Positions 29,285 to 39,787 of a DNA stretch of 64,000 bases are shown one piece after another (position 1 is the first letter of the stretch; every line of letters begins with the position of its first letter). The translations under genes were made by a program, and so were the position numbers. The DNA is from Bartonella schoenbuchensis R1. Its GTDB lineage: Bacteria; Pseudomonadota; Alphaproteobacteria; Rhizobiales; Rhizobiaceae. The stretch covers positions 682,001 through 746,000 of the forward strand of contig NZ_CP019789.1 of the NCBI RefSeq assembly GCF_002022685.1. Reading direction: 5' to 3'. The notes beneath the pieces were generated by a model. That model was given only the letters and a program-made list of their open reading frames with translations, made no database searches and was not told the DNA's origin.

Positions 29285-30220
29285 TTAGTTATTTGCAAGC
29301 ATTAAATCAAGATTTTGGATAGCAGCCGCGGATGCACCTTTCCCAAGGTTATCTAATATGGCACATAAGTTGAAAATACCTTCATTGTCATTGCCAAAGA
29401 CAAAAAGTTTCATACCGTCTTTATGCGCTAAACATTCTGGATTTAATTTAGTAAGTGTTTCAGTTTCTTCTTGCGATGCGATTGAGATAATATCTTGACC
29501 ATTATAGTGAGCATTGAAAATTTCACGCAGATTGGAGCAGTTAGCTGATTTTGCAAATAAATGACGATGGAGTGGGAGATTTACAATCATTCCTTGGGGA
29601 AAACAGCCAACACTTGGTATAAAAATAGGTGTTTGGCTGATCTGCCCATGAAATTTAATCTCTGGTACATGTTTGTGTTTGAGATTAAGACCATAAGTAA
29701 AGTAATTTTCTCGAAGAGTATCTTCTTGAGAGTGATTTTCCATTTGTGCAATTAATTGTTTACCTCCACCCGTGTAACCAGATATAGCGTTAATTGATAC
29801 TGGGTAATGAGCGTCTAGTAAGCCTACTTCACGTAATGGTCGAATTAAACTAATTGCACCGGTTGGATAACATCCGGGGTTGGAAACGTAACGTGCTTCT
29901 TGGATACGCTTTTTTTGTCCTGTTGTCATTTCAGGAAAACCGTAAACCCAGTCTGGTGCAATACGGTGTGCTGTTGAACTATCAATAATTCTAATTTTTT
30001 TATTGTTTTTGAGCAATTCTACTGTTTGGCGTGCAGCATCATCTGGAAGACATAAAATAGCAATGTCTGTTTGGTTAAGATATTCTTGGCGCACATCAAT
30101 TTTATGCCGATCTGCATAAGGAATAGAGAGCAATTCTAAATCATAGCGCTCTGTTAATCGCTTTTGTATTTGCAATCCAGTTGTTCCATGCTCACCATCA
30201 ATAAAGATTTTTGTTACCAT
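29285..30220 (-). CDS. argC: N-acetyl-gamma-glutamyl-phosphate reductase (type 2)
   Basis: NADPH-dependent reduction of N-acetylglutamyl phosphate to the semialdehyde, third step of arginine synthesis. The 311-residue length is that of the short type-2 enzyme. The N-terminal nucleotide loop is GEHGTTGLQ, the active Cys117 lies in NPGCYPTGA, and the HKHVPEI segment holds the catalytic histidine. No other arg gene adjoins. Intact. Confidence 0.95.
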   Translation of the reverse strand: MVTKIFIDGEHGTTGLQIQKRLTERYDLELLSIPYADRHKIDVRQEYLNQTDIAILCLPDDAARQTVELLKNNKKIRIIDSSTAHRIAPDWVYGFPEMTTGQKKRIQEARYVSNPGCYPTGAISLIRPLREVGLLDAHYPVSINAISGYTGGGKQLIAQMENHSQEDTLRENYFTYGLNLKHKHVPEIKFHGQISQTPIFIPSVGCFPQGMIVNLPLHRHLFAKSANCSNLREIFNAHYNGQDIISIASQEETETLTKLNPECLAHKDGMKLFVFGNDNEGIFNLCAILDNLGKGASAAAIQNLDLMLANN

Positions 30221-30539
30221 TATATTTTACCTTAAACTGATGTTTTCTGTCATATTAAGCTTGTGAATATCGTATACAGCCTAAATAATTGAGTACTTTG
30301 AGACTATAGTCTGTCTTGCTTACATGGAAGATGTTGTAATAAAGAGAATTTTTAAAAAGCTCGACACTTATTTTGCATCATTTATTTTTGTGTGGCTAGA
30401 ATTTTATTGCTTAAATAGTAAAAGAATAAGATAGATATTATAGTGTTTGCAGTTTTTGAATTAAAATGATTCAAAAATATTTTGTCTGTGATACGTACTA
30501 TGTTACTTTTTATTTTGTTTTAACGTTAGGGCATGCTTT
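30221..30539. other. gene-free divergent spacer argC/glyA
   Basis: About 320 AT-rich bases holding the promoters of argC and glyA; no individual site is assigned and nothing else is seen. Confidence 0.5.
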
Positions 30540-31852
30540 ATGACTAAGAAAGCAAGTGATCTACAAAAGTGCTTTTTTAACAGTAATTTGCAAACTGTTG
30601 ATTCTGCAGTCTTTGATGCAATCAGTGGTGAACTTAAACGCCAACATCATGAGATTGAGCTGATTGCATCAGAAAATATTGTTTCAAGAGCAGTTCTTGA
30701 AGCTCAAGGATCCGTTTTAACCAATAAATATGCAGAAGGCTATCCAGGGAAGCGTTACTATGGTGGTTGTCATTTTGTAGATCTAATTGAGGAATTGGCA
30801 ATTGAACGAGCAAAAAACTTTTTGGTGCTGCTTTTGCAAATGTTCAACCCAATTCTGGTAGCCAAATGAATCAAGCTGTATTTTTAGCTTTGCTTCAGCC
30901 TGGTGATACATTTATGGGATTAGATTTAAATTCTGGCGGTCATCTTACGCATGGCTCTCCTGTTAATATGTCAGGAAAATGGTTTAATGTTGTTTCTTAT
31001 GGTGTGCGTCAAGAAGATCAGCTTCTTGATATGGAGAGTATTGAACGCCTTGCAAAAAAGCATAAGCCAAAGCTTATTTTAGCAGGAGGAACAGCTTATT
31101 CACGCATATGGGATTGGAAACAGTTCCGTGAAATTGCTGATGAGATTGGGGCTTATTTAATGGTTGATATGGCTCATATTGCAGGCTTAATTGCTGGTGG
31201 TGTTCATCCTTCACCTGTGCCATATGCTCATGTTGTTACCACTACAACGCATAAATCACTCCGTGGTCCCCGTGGTGGTATGATATTAACCAATGATGAA
31301 ACCTTAGCTAAGAAGATTGATTCAGCTGTTTTTCCTGGTTTGCAAGGTGGTCCTTTAATGCATGTGATTGCTGCTAAGGCAGTTGCATTGGGAGAGGCTT
31401 TACAGCCTGCTTTTAAAGATTATATTACCAATGTGGTTTCTAACGCTAAAACTTTAGTAAAACGCTTGCAGAACAGTGGTTTTGATATTGTTTCCGGTGG
31501 CACAGACAATCATTTATTATTGGTTGACTTGCGTTCTAAAAATTTAACAGGAAAAAGTGCAGAATTGGCTTTAGGACGTGCTGGTATTATCTGTAATAAA
31601 AATAGTATTCCTTTTGATCCCCAAAAACCATTTGTAACCTCAGGTATTCGTTTGGGTACACCTGCAGCAACAACACGTGGTTTTTCAGAAAATGAATTTA
31701 TCCAAATTGGTGACTTCATTTCAGAAGTTCTTGATGGTCTTAAAACAGCACAAAGCGTTGAAGATAATGCTTCTATTGAAAACGCTGTTAAGAAAAAGGT
31801 AAGAGATATGACAGATAATTTTCCTCTTTATTCTCATTTGAGCACTTGTTGA
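30540..31852 (+). CDS. glyA: serine hydroxymethyltransferase, frame interrupted by one missing base
   Basis: PLP enzyme converting serine and tetrahydrofolate to glycine and methylene-THF. The first part has [13 protein letters not shown] and [10 protein letters not shown]. The frame breaks at an A6 run (30812-30817); seven A give [19 protein letters not shown] and join the second part, which has the PLP-lysine site [14 protein letters not shown] and runs to the normal C-terminus. Repaired length is about 437 residues. All motifs are otherwise intact, and glyA is rarely dispensable, so a base-calling error is more likely than a true pseudogene. First gene of a run into nrdR and ribD. Confidence 0.93.
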
Positions 31853-31864
31853 GGCACGAAAAAG

Positions 31865-32347
31865 ATGCGCTGCCCTTACTGTCAATATGAAGATACACAA
31901 GTCAAAGATTCACGTCCTGCAGAAGAGGGCGCGGTAATTCGTCGTCGACGTGTGTGTTCTGTTTGTGGTGGTCGTTTTACGACCTTTGAGCGTATTCAGT
32001 TACGTGAATTGTCAGTTTTTAAGAAAAGTGGTCGGCGTGAACCGTTTGACCGTGATAAATTAATGAGATCAGTTAATGTGGCAGTGCGTAAGCGTAATAT
32101 TGACCCTGATCATATTGAACAAGCAATTTCGGGTATTGTACGCCAGCTTGAAAATTTAGGGGAACCCGAAATTGCTTCAGAAAAAATTGGGCATCTTGTA
32201 ATGGAATGGTTGAAGAGCATTGATGACATTGCTTATATTCGTTTTGCTTCCGTGTATCGCGACTTTCGTAATGCAACTGATTTTCATGATATTATAAACG
32301 AACTTTCAAAAGACGTGGCGGATGTAAAATCTTATTTTGATGAATAA
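31865..32347 (+). CDS. nrdR: transcriptional repressor NrdR
   Basis: Zinc-ribbon and ATP-cone repressor of ribonucleotide reductase genes. The 160-residue protein has the zinc cysteines Cys3, Cys6, Cys31 and Cys34, an RRRRVC basic region and the ATP-cone from about residue 49. Starts 13 bases after glyA and its stop overlaps the ribD start, as in many alphaproteobacteria. Confidence 0.96.
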   Translation: MRCPYCQYEDTQVKDSRPAEEGAVIRRRRVCSVCGGRFTTFERIQLRELSVFKKSGRREPFDRDKLMRSVNVAVRKRNIDPDHIEQAISGIVRQLENLGEPEIASEKIGHLVMEWLKSIDDIAYIRFASVYRDFRNATDFHDIINELSKDVADVKSYFDE

Positions 32348-33464
32348 AGAAGCACAAGATAACCGCTTTATGGCCGCGGCCATTCGTTTAGCACAACGTC
32401 ACATCGGGCTTACCGGACAAAACCCATCTGTTGGCGCACTAATTGTCCGAGATGATGATGGAAAGGCATCCATTGTCGGCTATGGTGTAACAGCTATCCA
32501 TGGAAGACCACACGCTGAAGTGCAAGCCTTATTAATGGCAGGCCCATTATCCCATGGTGCTACTGCTTACGTTACTTTAGAGCCTTGTTCACATTATGGT
32601 GAGACTTCACCTTGTGTAAATGCGCTTATTGATTCAGGTATTTCTCGGGTTGTTATTGCACTTACTGATCCAGATAAACGGGTTTGTGGTCGTGGTATTG
32701 CTCTTTTACGTGCAGCTGGCATTGAAGTCGTTGAAGGAGTTCTGGCTAGGGAGGCTTTTGAAACGTTAAGTGCTTATTTATGCATAAAAAAACTGCAGCG
32801 GTGTGAAGTAACTTTAAAAATGGCAATTTCTGCAGATAATGGTATAGGAATAAAAAAGAAGGGGAGGGTAGAAATTAGCGGGGCGCAAGCTCATACATAT
32901 ACTCATATTCTGCGTGCTCAAAATGATGCTATTATGGTTGGTATTGGTACTATATTAGCAGATAACCCACAATTAAGTTGCCGTTTGCCTGGGCTTGAAA
33001 TGCGCTCTCCTGTACGTATTATTTTAGACGCAAATTTACGTATTCCATTTGATGCAAAGGTTATACAAACAGCGACAAAAATCCCTACATGGGTTATTTG
33101 TAATGCAACTTTTGCAGAAAAAAGTAAAAAAATAGCACTAGAACAGTGTGGTGTATGTATATTTCCAATAGAAATGAGCGCTCATTTGATGCAGCCTTTT
33201 GCTATTTTACAGCTGCTTTGTCAGCGTGGAATCAATAGTATTTTGCTTGAGGGGGGAGCAAAGACAGGAGAAATTTTTTTAAATGCTGGTTGTGTGGATC
33301 AGTTGATATGTTTTCATGCACCAGTTATTTTAGGTGCAGATCGTATTGATGCTCCCCATTTTGCAACTTATCTTTCAGAATTTAATGAAATTGAGACGAA
33401 AATGTTAGGAAATGATCGTTTGTGCAAATGGAGGCGCAAAACATTATGTTTACAGGGATTGTAA
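32340..33464 (+). CDS. ribD: bifunctional riboflavin deaminase/reductase RibD
   Basis: Second and third steps of riboflavin synthesis. The 374-residue protein has an N-terminal deaminase with zinc ligands His58 (HAE), Cys83 and Cys92 ([11 protein letters not shown]), and a C-terminal reductase from about residue 150 with [13 protein letters not shown] and [10 protein letters not shown]. The ATG at 32340 overlaps the nrdR stop; the TTG just before it is less likely. Translationally coupled to its neighbours. Confidence 0.95.
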   Translation: MNKEAQDNRFMAAAIRLAQRHIGLTGQNPSVGALIVRDDDGKASIVGYGVTAIHGRPHAEVQALLMAGPLSHGATAYVTLEPCSHYGETSPCVNALIDSGISRVVIALTDPDKRVCGRGIALLRAAGIEVVEGVLAREAFETLSAYLCIKKLQRCEVTLKMAISADNGIGIKKKGRVEISGAQAHTYTHILRAQNDAIMVGIGTILADNPQLSCRLPGLEMRSPVRIILDANLRIPFDAKVIQTATKIPTWVICNATFAEKSKKIALEQCGVCIFPIEMSAHLMQPFAILQLLCQRGINSILLEGGAKTGEIFLNAGCVDQLICFHAPVILGADRIDAPHFATYLSEFNEIETKMLGNDRLCKWRRKTLCLQGL

Positions 33465-34063
33465 CAGATATCGGTTGTGTTGAAGACATTCAGTCTTTAA
33501 AACAAGGAATACGCTTAAGTATTTCTACACATTATGATGTAGAGACTATAGAAATTGGCGCATCAATTGCGTGTTCAGGTATTTGTCTAACCGTTATTGA
33601 ACGTGAGCTAAAACAAGCGAATGCTAATTGCTTTGTTGTAGAAGCATGGAAAGAAGCATTGTGTTTGACTAATATTGCTCAATGGACAAAAGGGACTTTT
33701 GTTAATTTGGAGCGTTCATTGCGGCTTGGTGATGAGATAGGTGGGCATTTGGTTTTTGGTCACGTTGATGGTTTGGCTGAGATCGTTGATCAAAAAAATG
33801 AAGGTGATGCAATTCGTTTTTATTTAAAAGCTTCAATGCGGTTAGCGCCTTTTATTGCAGAAAAAGGTTCTATTGCGCTTAACGGTACATCTCTAACCGT
33901 TAATTGTATTGAAAATAATATTTTTGATGTTCTTATTATTCGCCATACACTTGAAATGACAACATGGGGGCAGGCTAAAGTGGGGGACCAAGTGAATTTA
34001 GAAGTTGATCAGCTTGCTCGTTATGTTGCCAGGCTTTCTAATTTTAAAATGAAAGATAAGTAA
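33446..34063 (+). CDS. ribE: riboflavin synthase alpha subunit
   Basis: Dismutates two 6,7-dimethyl-8-ribityllumazine to riboflavin. From the chosen ATG the protein is 205 residues and begins [10 protein letters not shown], the family N-terminus; an upstream in-frame start would add eight residues. It has two tandem lumazine-binding beta-barrels, with ICLTVIE in the first and GTSLTVNCIE in the second. Overlaps the end of ribD by 19 bases. Confidence 0.95.
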   Translation: MFTGIVTDIGCVEDIQSLKQGIRLSISTHYDVETIEIGASIACSGICLTVIERELKQANANCFVVEAWKEALCLTNIAQWTKGTFVNLERSLRLGDEIGGHLVFGHVDGLAEIVDQKNEGDAIRFYLKASMRLAPFIAEKGSIALNGTSLTVNCIENNIFDVLIIRHTLEMTTWGQAKVGDQVNLEVDQLARYVARLSNFKMKDK

Positions 34064-34148
34064 ACTGAAAAAATTTTTGTATTGTTTTTGAAGTTTGATG
34101 GTTATGTAATCTTTGAGTCCTTTATTGATTTTAGATGGGGGTTTTGTT

Positions 34149-34607
34149 GTGACAAAAAAAATACATAAAAAGTTACATTTGTTAATTGTTGAAGCACGCT
34201 TTTACGATAAAATTTCAAATGAACTTCTTGCAGGTGCGGTGAATGTTTTACAAAAAGCTGAAGTAAGTTATGATGTTGTAACAGTTCCAGGGGCACTAGA
34301 AATACCTGGTGCAATAGCTTTTGCTGAAAAAAACAATAAAATACCCTATGATGGTTATGTAGCGCTTGGTTGTGTTATTCGGGGTGATACATACCATTTT
34401 GAAATTGTTGCTGATAATTCTTGTCGAGCATTAATGGATTTAACTCTTCATAGGCAATTGGCTATTGGAAATGGTATTTTGACTGTTGAGGATGAAGAAC
34501 AAGCATGGGCACGTGCTAAACAGAGTGAAAAGAATAAAGGTGGTTTTGCTGCTGAAGCTGCTTTATGTATGATTGCTCTAAAGAAGAAATTTGGAGATAA
34601 TCATTAA
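34149..34607 (+). CDS. ribH: 6,7-dimethyl-8-ribityllumazine synthase
   Basis: Penultimate riboflavin step. About 152 residues from the GTG at 34149, which has GGGGG about nine bases upstream; a TTG at 34113 would give a longer, less typical N-terminus. Family motifs include [20 protein letters not shown], the substrate loop [11 protein letters not shown] with catalytic His, and [12 protein letters not shown]. Two bases separate it from nusB. In this operon ribH follows ribE without any visible FMN riboswitch. Confidence 0.94.
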   Translation: MTKKIHKKLHLLIVEARFYDKISNELLAGAVNVLQKAEVSYDVVTVPGALEIPGAIAFAEKNNKIPYDGYVALGCVIRGDTYHFEIVADNSCRALMDLTLHRQLAIGNGILTVEDEEQAWARAKQSEKNKGGFAAEAALCMIALKKKFGDNH

Positions 34608-34609
34608 AT

Positions 34610-35080
34610 ATGGTTGATATAAAAAGCAAACATTCTTCGCATTTGGCTAATAAACGCGGAGTAGCAAGGCTTGCTGCAGTGCAGGCGCTATATCAAATGG
34701 ATATAGTTGGCATTGGTGTTAGGGAAATAGCAGCTGAATATAAAGCTTATCGTTTAGGAAAAGATATTGATGGTGATCAATATCTTGATGCTGATTTTCA
34801 GTGGTTTCGAGCTGTTATAGCTGGTGTTGTACAAAATCAAAAGCAACTTGACCCTATGCTTCAGCAAAAACTTTCTGAAGAATGGTCACTTTCACGTCTT
34901 GATTCGATTTTACGTGCAATTTTGCGTGCAGGTTTATGGGAGCTAATGAATCACAAGAACATACCCACTGCCGTTATTGTAAGTGAATATGTTGATGTAG
35001 CAAAAGCGTTTTTTGAAGGTGATGAGCCAAGACTTGTCAATGCAATTCTTGATAGAATAGCAAAAGAAATTCGCCTGTAA
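34610..35080 (+). CDS. nusB: transcription antitermination factor NusB
   Basis: RNA-binding antitermination factor that works with NusE at boxA in rRNA operons. All-helical 156-residue protein with [12 protein letters not shown] near the N-terminus, [18 protein letters not shown] in the middle and the C-terminal [11 protein letters not shown]. Two bases after ribH, the usual ribH-nusB pairing. Confidence 0.95.
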   Translation: MVDIKSKHSSHLANKRGVARLAAVQALYQMDIVGIGVREIAAEYKAYRLGKDIDGDQYLDADFQWFRAVIAGVVQNQKQLDPMLQQKLSEEWSLSRLDSILRAILRAGLWELMNHKNIPTAVIVSEYVDVAKAFFEGDEPRLVNAILDRIAKEIRL

Positions 35081-35157
35081 GGATAATAAAATAAAATCCT
35101 AGTATTATTAGAATTTTATAAACGTCAGTTCAGTTAAGACTACAGGGAGGTAATTGA

Positions 35158-35631
35158 TTAACGTGAATTATTGGCAGGGCCTTTAACGACTTGGATTAAA
35201 AAAGACTGATCACTACCACCTGTTGGTGTTGTTTGAGTGATAAAATCAAATATTTGACCATCTTGTAGACCATAATTGGCTATCCTTGCGACCTGACCAT
35301 TTCTATTGAAATAAATAGCCAAGACTTTACGATCAATAATTTTGGTTTTCATAAACCGCATTTTGCGATACCGAGTCTGTGAAATATAATAAAAAACCTC
35401 GTTATCATATTTTGTTTTTAGTGAGGGAGTTCCTAGAGCTAAAAGAACCTGCTCCTGACTTGATCCAACAGAAACAGAATCGAGAGCATTTTGATCAAGA
35501 ACATAACCTTCCTTATAGGTTTGACTTGAAGTTAAAGAATGCATTGAACTACATCCAGCAAACGCTGCCATACTCGCTATAAATAAGCTAATCAATAATT
35601 TATGTTTGATTAAATTTACCAAGTGAGGCAT
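35158..35631 (-). CDS. bamE: outer-membrane assembly lipoprotein BamE (SmpA/OmlA)
   Basis: Accessory lipoprotein of the BAM complex. From the chosen start MPHLVNLIKHK the protein is about 157 residues; a longer frame begins at 35691 but has a poor N-terminus. The signal peptide ends in the lipobox AFAGC. The SmpA/OmlA fold follows with the VSVGSSQEQVLLALGTPS motif and TRYRKMRFMKTKIIDRKVLAIYF-type strands. Divergent from yceD-plsX, the normal alphaproteobacterial arrangement. Confidence 0.9.
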   Translation of the reverse strand: MPHLVNLIKHKLLISLFIASMAAFAGCSSMHSLTSSQTYKEGYVLDQNALDSVSVGSSQEQVLLALGTPSLKTKYDNEVFYYISQTRYRKMRFMKTKIIDRKVLAIYFNRNGQVARIANYGLQDGQIFDFITQTTPTGGSDQSFLIQVVKGPANNSR

Positions 35632-35845
35632 CTGAATGATATCTCCATTTACACATAAGTATAGATAAGAAAGTGACCCGCGATTTTCCAACTTTTAGCT
35701 TAATTTGCTATAATCTGCAATAGCTTACAGTGAGTTTCTTCTGTTATAAAATCAGTAATTTTATAGAAAACTGCTTTAAAAGTTATAAAATATGTTGATT
35801 AAACGAAGTTACAATATACTACATTTTTTTATTTTGGAGTTATCA

Positions 35846-36403
35846 ATGAGTGTTAAAAATGTTTCTCAAATGATGTTTGCTCTGACTTATCCAGTGTCAG
35901 TACGCTCATTGTCTGCTAAGGGGGTAAAAATTCGTATTTGCGCAGATCAACAAGAATGCGCGCATTTAGCCAAGAATCATGATTTACTTGAAGTGAAATC
36001 TTGTGAAGGAGAGTTTCATGTTTTACCGTGGAAAAAGCGTGGGGTATATGTAAAAGGTTTATTGAAAGCACATATAGTACAATCATGCGTCATTACACTG
36101 GAGCCGTTGGAAAATATTCTTCATGAGAATATTGAGATTACGTTTGTTCCTGAAGATTCAAATTTGGTTAAACCAAAAGTATCAAAGGATACAAGGGAAT
36201 TGCTTTTAGATGCAGATGGACCAGATATACCAGAAGTTTTTTATGGCGATAAAATTGACATAGGTGCAGTTATGGAAGAATTTTTTGAACTATCGATTAA
36301 TCATTATCCACGCAAAGAAGATGATAATATGAGTTTAGTTAAAAATTCAGAAGAAATTGAACAAAAAACATCACCGTTTTCTGTTTTGAAAGAATGGAAA
36401 TGA
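35846..36403 (+). CDS. DUF177 (YceD-like) protein
   Basis: About 185 residues from the ATG with GGAG seven bases upstream. YceD/DUF177 proteins are encoded before plsX or rpmF and are linked to 23S rRNA accumulation in plants and bacteria; the biochemical role is not settled. Family features include the RICADQQECAHLAKNH segment and CVITLEPLENILHENIEITF. No rpmF lies between it and plsX here. The acidic C-terminus is poorly conserved. Confidence 0.85.
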   Translation: MSVKNVSQMMFALTYPVSVRSLSAKGVKIRICADQQECAHLAKNHDLLEVKSCEGEFHVLPWKKRGVYVKGLLKAHIVQSCVITLEPLENILHENIEITFVPEDSNLVKPKVSKDTRELLLDADGPDIPEVFYGDKIDIGAVMEEFFELSINHYPRKEDDNMSLVKNSEEIEQKTSPFSVLKEWK

Positions 36404-36538
36404 TTATAAAATATGTAAAAAACACCTGCTATATGGTTAAAGGGATAATATTTCTGTAAGCCTGTTGTAGTGATAATTTTTGTGATTTGTTAAATAACGA
36501 AAAATTTCGGTGTGAATTTAAATATAGGATGTGCAAGT

Positions 36539-37567
36539 GTGATTAGAATTTCTGTAGATGTCATGGGTGGCGATTATGGCCCAGAGGTTACTATTGAGGG
36601 GGCAGCAGTTGCGCAAAAACATTTGCCAAATATTTATTTTTTGTTTTATGGGATAGAAGAGGTTGTTAAGCCAATTTTAAAAAAATATCCTCATTTGGTT
36701 GCAGCATCGCAATTTTATAACACAGAAAGTTATACACGTATGGATGAGAAGCCAAGCCAAGCGCTTCGCATTGGACGCGGTAAATCATCAATGTGGCATG
36801 CAATTGAAGCTGTAAAAAATGGCGAGGCTGATGCTTGTGTTTCTGCTGGCAATACTGGTGCACTTATGGCAATGTCTCATTTTTGTTTAAAAATGATGGC
36901 AGAATCTAACCGTCCTGGAATTGCTGGTATTTGGCCAACTCTTCGTGGGGAGAGTATTGTGCTGGATATTGGTGCAACAATTGGTGCATCTGCTGATCAA
37001 TTAGTTGATTTAGCGGTTATGGGTGCCGGTATGTTTCGTACTTTATATAATGTTGAAAAACCAAGCGTTGGACTTTTGAATGTAGGTGTTGAAGAGGTAA
37101 AAGGCTTGGATGAAATCAAAAAAGCTGGAATAATATTGCGTGAAGTGCAATTAGAAGGGTTAGAATATAAGGGATTTATTGAAGGCAATGACATTGGAAA
37201 AGGGGTAGTCGATGTGGTTGTCACTGAGGGGTTTTCCGGTAATATTGCTTTAAAAGTTGCAGAAGGAACTGCACGGCAAATAGCTGGGCTTTTAAATATT
37301 GTTATGCGCCGTTCTATTTTTTCGCGCCTTGGATACATTTTGTCTCGAGGTGCTTTCCGTCAACTGAAACAGAAAATAGATCCTGATCGGATTAATGGTG
37401 GTGTGCTTTTAGGTTTAAATGGTATTGTTATAAAAAGTCATGGTGGTGTTAATGCTGGCGGTTTTGCTTCTGCTATTCGCATTGGTTATGAAATGGTAAA
37501 TAATGAACTTTTGAAAAAAATAGTTGAAGATTTACGACACTTTCATGAAAATAAAATGACACTTTGA
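36539..37567 (+). CDS. plsX: phosphate acyltransferase PlsX
   Basis: Makes acyl-phosphate from acyl-ACP for glycerolipid synthesis. The GTG at 36539, preceded by AGGA, gives the family N-terminus [15 protein letters not shown] and about 342 residues; a GTG nine codons earlier adds atypical sequence. Motifs [14 protein letters not shown] and [13 protein letters not shown] are present. It precedes fabH in the conserved fatty-acid/phospholipid block. Confidence 0.95.
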   Translation: MIRISVDVMGGDYGPEVTIEGAAVAQKHLPNIYFLFYGIEEVVKPILKKYPHLVAASQFYNTESYTRMDEKPSQALRIGRGKSSMWHAIEAVKNGEADACVSAGNTGALMAMSHFCLKMMAESNRPGIAGIWPTLRGESIVLDIGATIGASADQLVDLAVMGAGMFRTLYNVEKPSVGLLNVGVEEVKGLDEIKKAGIILREVQLEGLEYKGFIEGNDIGKGVVDVVVTEGFSGNIALKVAEGTARQIAGLLNIVMRRSIFSRLGYILSRGAFRQLKQKIDPDRINGGVLLGLNGIVIKSHGGVNAGGFASAIRIGYEMVNNELLKKIVEDLRHFHENKMTL

Positions 37568-37660
37568 AAATGATGAAGGTAGAGCTGTCAATTAATACGC
37601 AAACAATATGATCGGTATTCGTAGTAGAGATAAAAAATTCTAAGAGAGGGTGAGGACTGT

Positions 37661-38662
37661 ATGATTCGATCAGTTATATGTGGTGTAGGAAGTGCTTTAC
37701 CAAAAAGAAGTTTATCGAATGATGAGATTACCAAATTTGTTGAGACATCTGATTCGTGGATTGTTCAACGTACAGGAATTCGCCAACGTTACATTGCTGA
37801 TACAAATGAGACAACTGTTTCTTTAGGGGTAGCAGCTGCACAAGCTGCACTTGAAAATTCAGGCATGACAATAGAAGATATTGATTGTATTATTTTAGCT
37901 ACTTCAACACCTAACCATACTTTCCCTGCTTCTGCTGTTGAAATTCAACATGCTTTGGGAATGAAGCATGGTTTTGCTTTTGATATTCAAGCTGTTTGTT
38001 CTGGTTTTATTTTTGCATTGACAACAGGAGATGTATATTTACGTTGCGGAGCAGCAAAAAGAATCTTAGTAATTGGATCGGAGACATTTTCTCGGATTTT
38101 AGATTGGCAAGATCGTACGACATGTGTTTTATTTGGTGATGGTGCAGGTGCAGCTATTTTGGAAGCGCAAGAAGTTGAAGGTAATGTTATTGTTGATAGT
38201 GGTATATTGTCTGCAAAATTGCGCTCTAATGGTGCATATGTAGATAAATTATATGTTGATGGTGGTCCTTCAACTACACAAACAACAGGTCATTTACGCA
38301 TGAAAGGACGAGAGGTTTTTAAACATGCAGTTGGTATGATAACCGATGTGATTGATGATTGTTTTGCAGCTGTTAATATGAATTCTTCTCAATTAAATTG
38401 GTTTGTACCTCATCAGGCTAATAGGCGCATTATTGAAGCCTCGGCTAAAAAGCTAGGGATCACATTAGATAAAGTTGTGATGACCGTTGATCAACATGGT
38501 AATACGTCTGCAGCGTCAGTACCATTAGCTTTAACAACTGCTGTTCAAGATGGAAGAATTAAAAAGGGAGATCTCGTTATGTTAGAAGCCATGGGGGGGG
38601 ATTTACCTGGGGGCGATTCTTGTTCGTTGGTAGATTATAGCGGCTTGACCATATTTGAATAA
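37661..38662 (+). CDS. fabH: beta-ketoacyl-ACP synthase III
   Basis: Starts fatty-acid synthesis by condensing acetyl-CoA with malonyl-ACP. The 333-residue protein has catalytic Cys113 in QAVCSGF, His in [11 protein letters not shown] and Asn in HGNTSAAS. Full length and intact. Start ATG follows GAGAGGGTGAGG. Downstream gene is ihfA. Confidence 0.96.
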   Translation: MIRSVICGVGSALPKRSLSNDEITKFVETSDSWIVQRTGIRQRYIADTNETTVSLGVAAAQAALENSGMTIEDIDCIILATSTPNHTFPASAVEIQHALGMKHGFAFDIQAVCSGFIFALTTGDVYLRCGAAKRILVIGSETFSRILDWQDRTTCVLFGDGAGAAILEAQEVEGNVIVDSGILSAKLRSNGAYVDKLYVDGGPSTTQTTGHLRMKGREVFKHAVGMITDVIDDCFAAVNMNSSQLNWFVPHQANRRIIEASAKKLGITLDKVVMTVDQHGNTSAASVPLALTTAVQDGRIKKGDLVMLEAMGGDLPGGDSCSLVDYSGLTIFE

Positions 38663-38708
38663 AACGTATAAATCGTTTTGTAACTTTAAATTTTAATAGG
38701 TGGTTATG

Positions 38709-39020
38709 ATGACAGGTAAGACAGTAACGCGTGCAGATTTGGCTAGTGCGGTTTGTAGGAAAGTGGGCTTGTCATATACTGAATCGTCAGCTTTGGTTGA
38801 GTTGATTTTGGATGAGATTTGCAATTCACTTGTAAAGGATGAAGTGGTTAAATTATCTTCTTTTGCAACTTTTCAGGTCCGTAGTAAAAGTGAACGAATT
38901 GGGCGCAATCCCAAAACAGGTATTGAAGCACCTATTCCACCACGGCGTGTGGTAACATTTAAAGCTGCGAATATACTGAAAAAAAGAATTTTAGATGCTC
39001 ATCGTGCAAAGCAGAAGTAA
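38709..39020 (+). CDS. ihfA: integration host factor alpha subunit
   Basis: DNA-bending HU-family protein. About 103 residues from the second of two consecutive ATGs ([12 protein letters not shown]), the one best spaced from AGGTGG; earlier GTG and ATG codons are possible. The DNA-contacting arm [18 protein letters not shown] is diagnostic of IHF/HU. Follows fabH and precedes a MerR regulator, the usual rhizobial order. Confidence 0.93.
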   Translation: MTGKTVTRADLASAVCRKVGLSYTESSALVELILDEICNSLVKDEVVKLSSFATFQVRSKSERIGRNPKTGIEAPIPPRRVVTFKAANILKKRILDAHRAKQK

Positions 39021-39228
39021 ATCCGTGCAAATAAGCGATATTTTAAATATCTGAGGTTTGATAAAGAATTTAATATGGGTAATTTTTTCTGTTTAAGTAA
39101 CAGATTTTGTATTAAAATATAATTGAGGATAATCTCTATTTTTGATCAATCTTAGCAAGAAATTTGAACTTATTCAGTTATTATAAAATCATTAGTACAA
39201 TATTTAAATTTAAATAAGGTATTGCAAA

Positions 39229-39747
39229 ATGGACAAGAGCCCTGATGCTTTTCGGACAATTAGCGAAGTAGCAGAATTACTGGGGCTACCACAGCACGTG
39301 TTAAGATTTTGGGAAACACGTTTTGTTCAGATTAAGCCACTAAAGCGTGGTGGTGGAAGGCGTTATTATCGTCCTGTTGATGTTGATTTGCTCAATGGTA
39401 TTAAACAATTACTTTATGGAAAAGGTTATACTATAAAGGGTGTGCAACGCCTTTTAAAAGAAAATGGCACTTCTTTTGTTATTGCGCTTGGTAATAGCGA
39501 TCTTGATGACATGAATGTTATAATAGAAAAAGAATGTGCAGAACAAACATCTGAATCTACCAAAATTAATGAATCCACTAAAACTAAGTCAAAAAAGGCA
39601 GCGTTTGGACTTTTAGGGTTTATGAAGGGTGAAGAAGAATCTGTTGGTGCTGTTAAAAGCCATCAAGACAAGACTGATAAAGCATTATTACAGGAAACAC
39701 TCTTCGAATTGATTGAATGTAAACGCATGCTTGATAGAGCACGATAA
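39229..39747 (+). CDS. MerR-family regulator
   Basis: A 172-residue regulator. The N-terminal winged HTH ([22 protein letters not shown]) is followed by [24 protein letters not shown], then a helix and a variable, polar C-terminus. No cysteine pattern for metal sensing. Orthologues follow ihfA in rhizobia and their target is not established. Stands alone, with a 208-base gap before it. Confidence 0.9.
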   Translation: MDKSPDAFRTISEVAELLGLPQHVLRFWETRFVQIKPLKRGGGRRYYRPVDVDLLNGIKQLLYGKGYTIKGVQRLLKENGTSFVIALGNSDLDDMNVIIEKECAEQTSESTKINESTKTKSKKAAFGLLGFMKGEEESVGAVKSHQDKTDKALLQETLFELIECKRMLDRAR

Positions 39748-39787
39748 GCGCTCAACAATTCTAGATTTAATATTGTAATTGCTTTCA

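Noticed and set aside
34064-34148. FMN riboswitch before ribH
   Set aside because: The short gap between ribE and ribH shows none of the conserved RFN helices.
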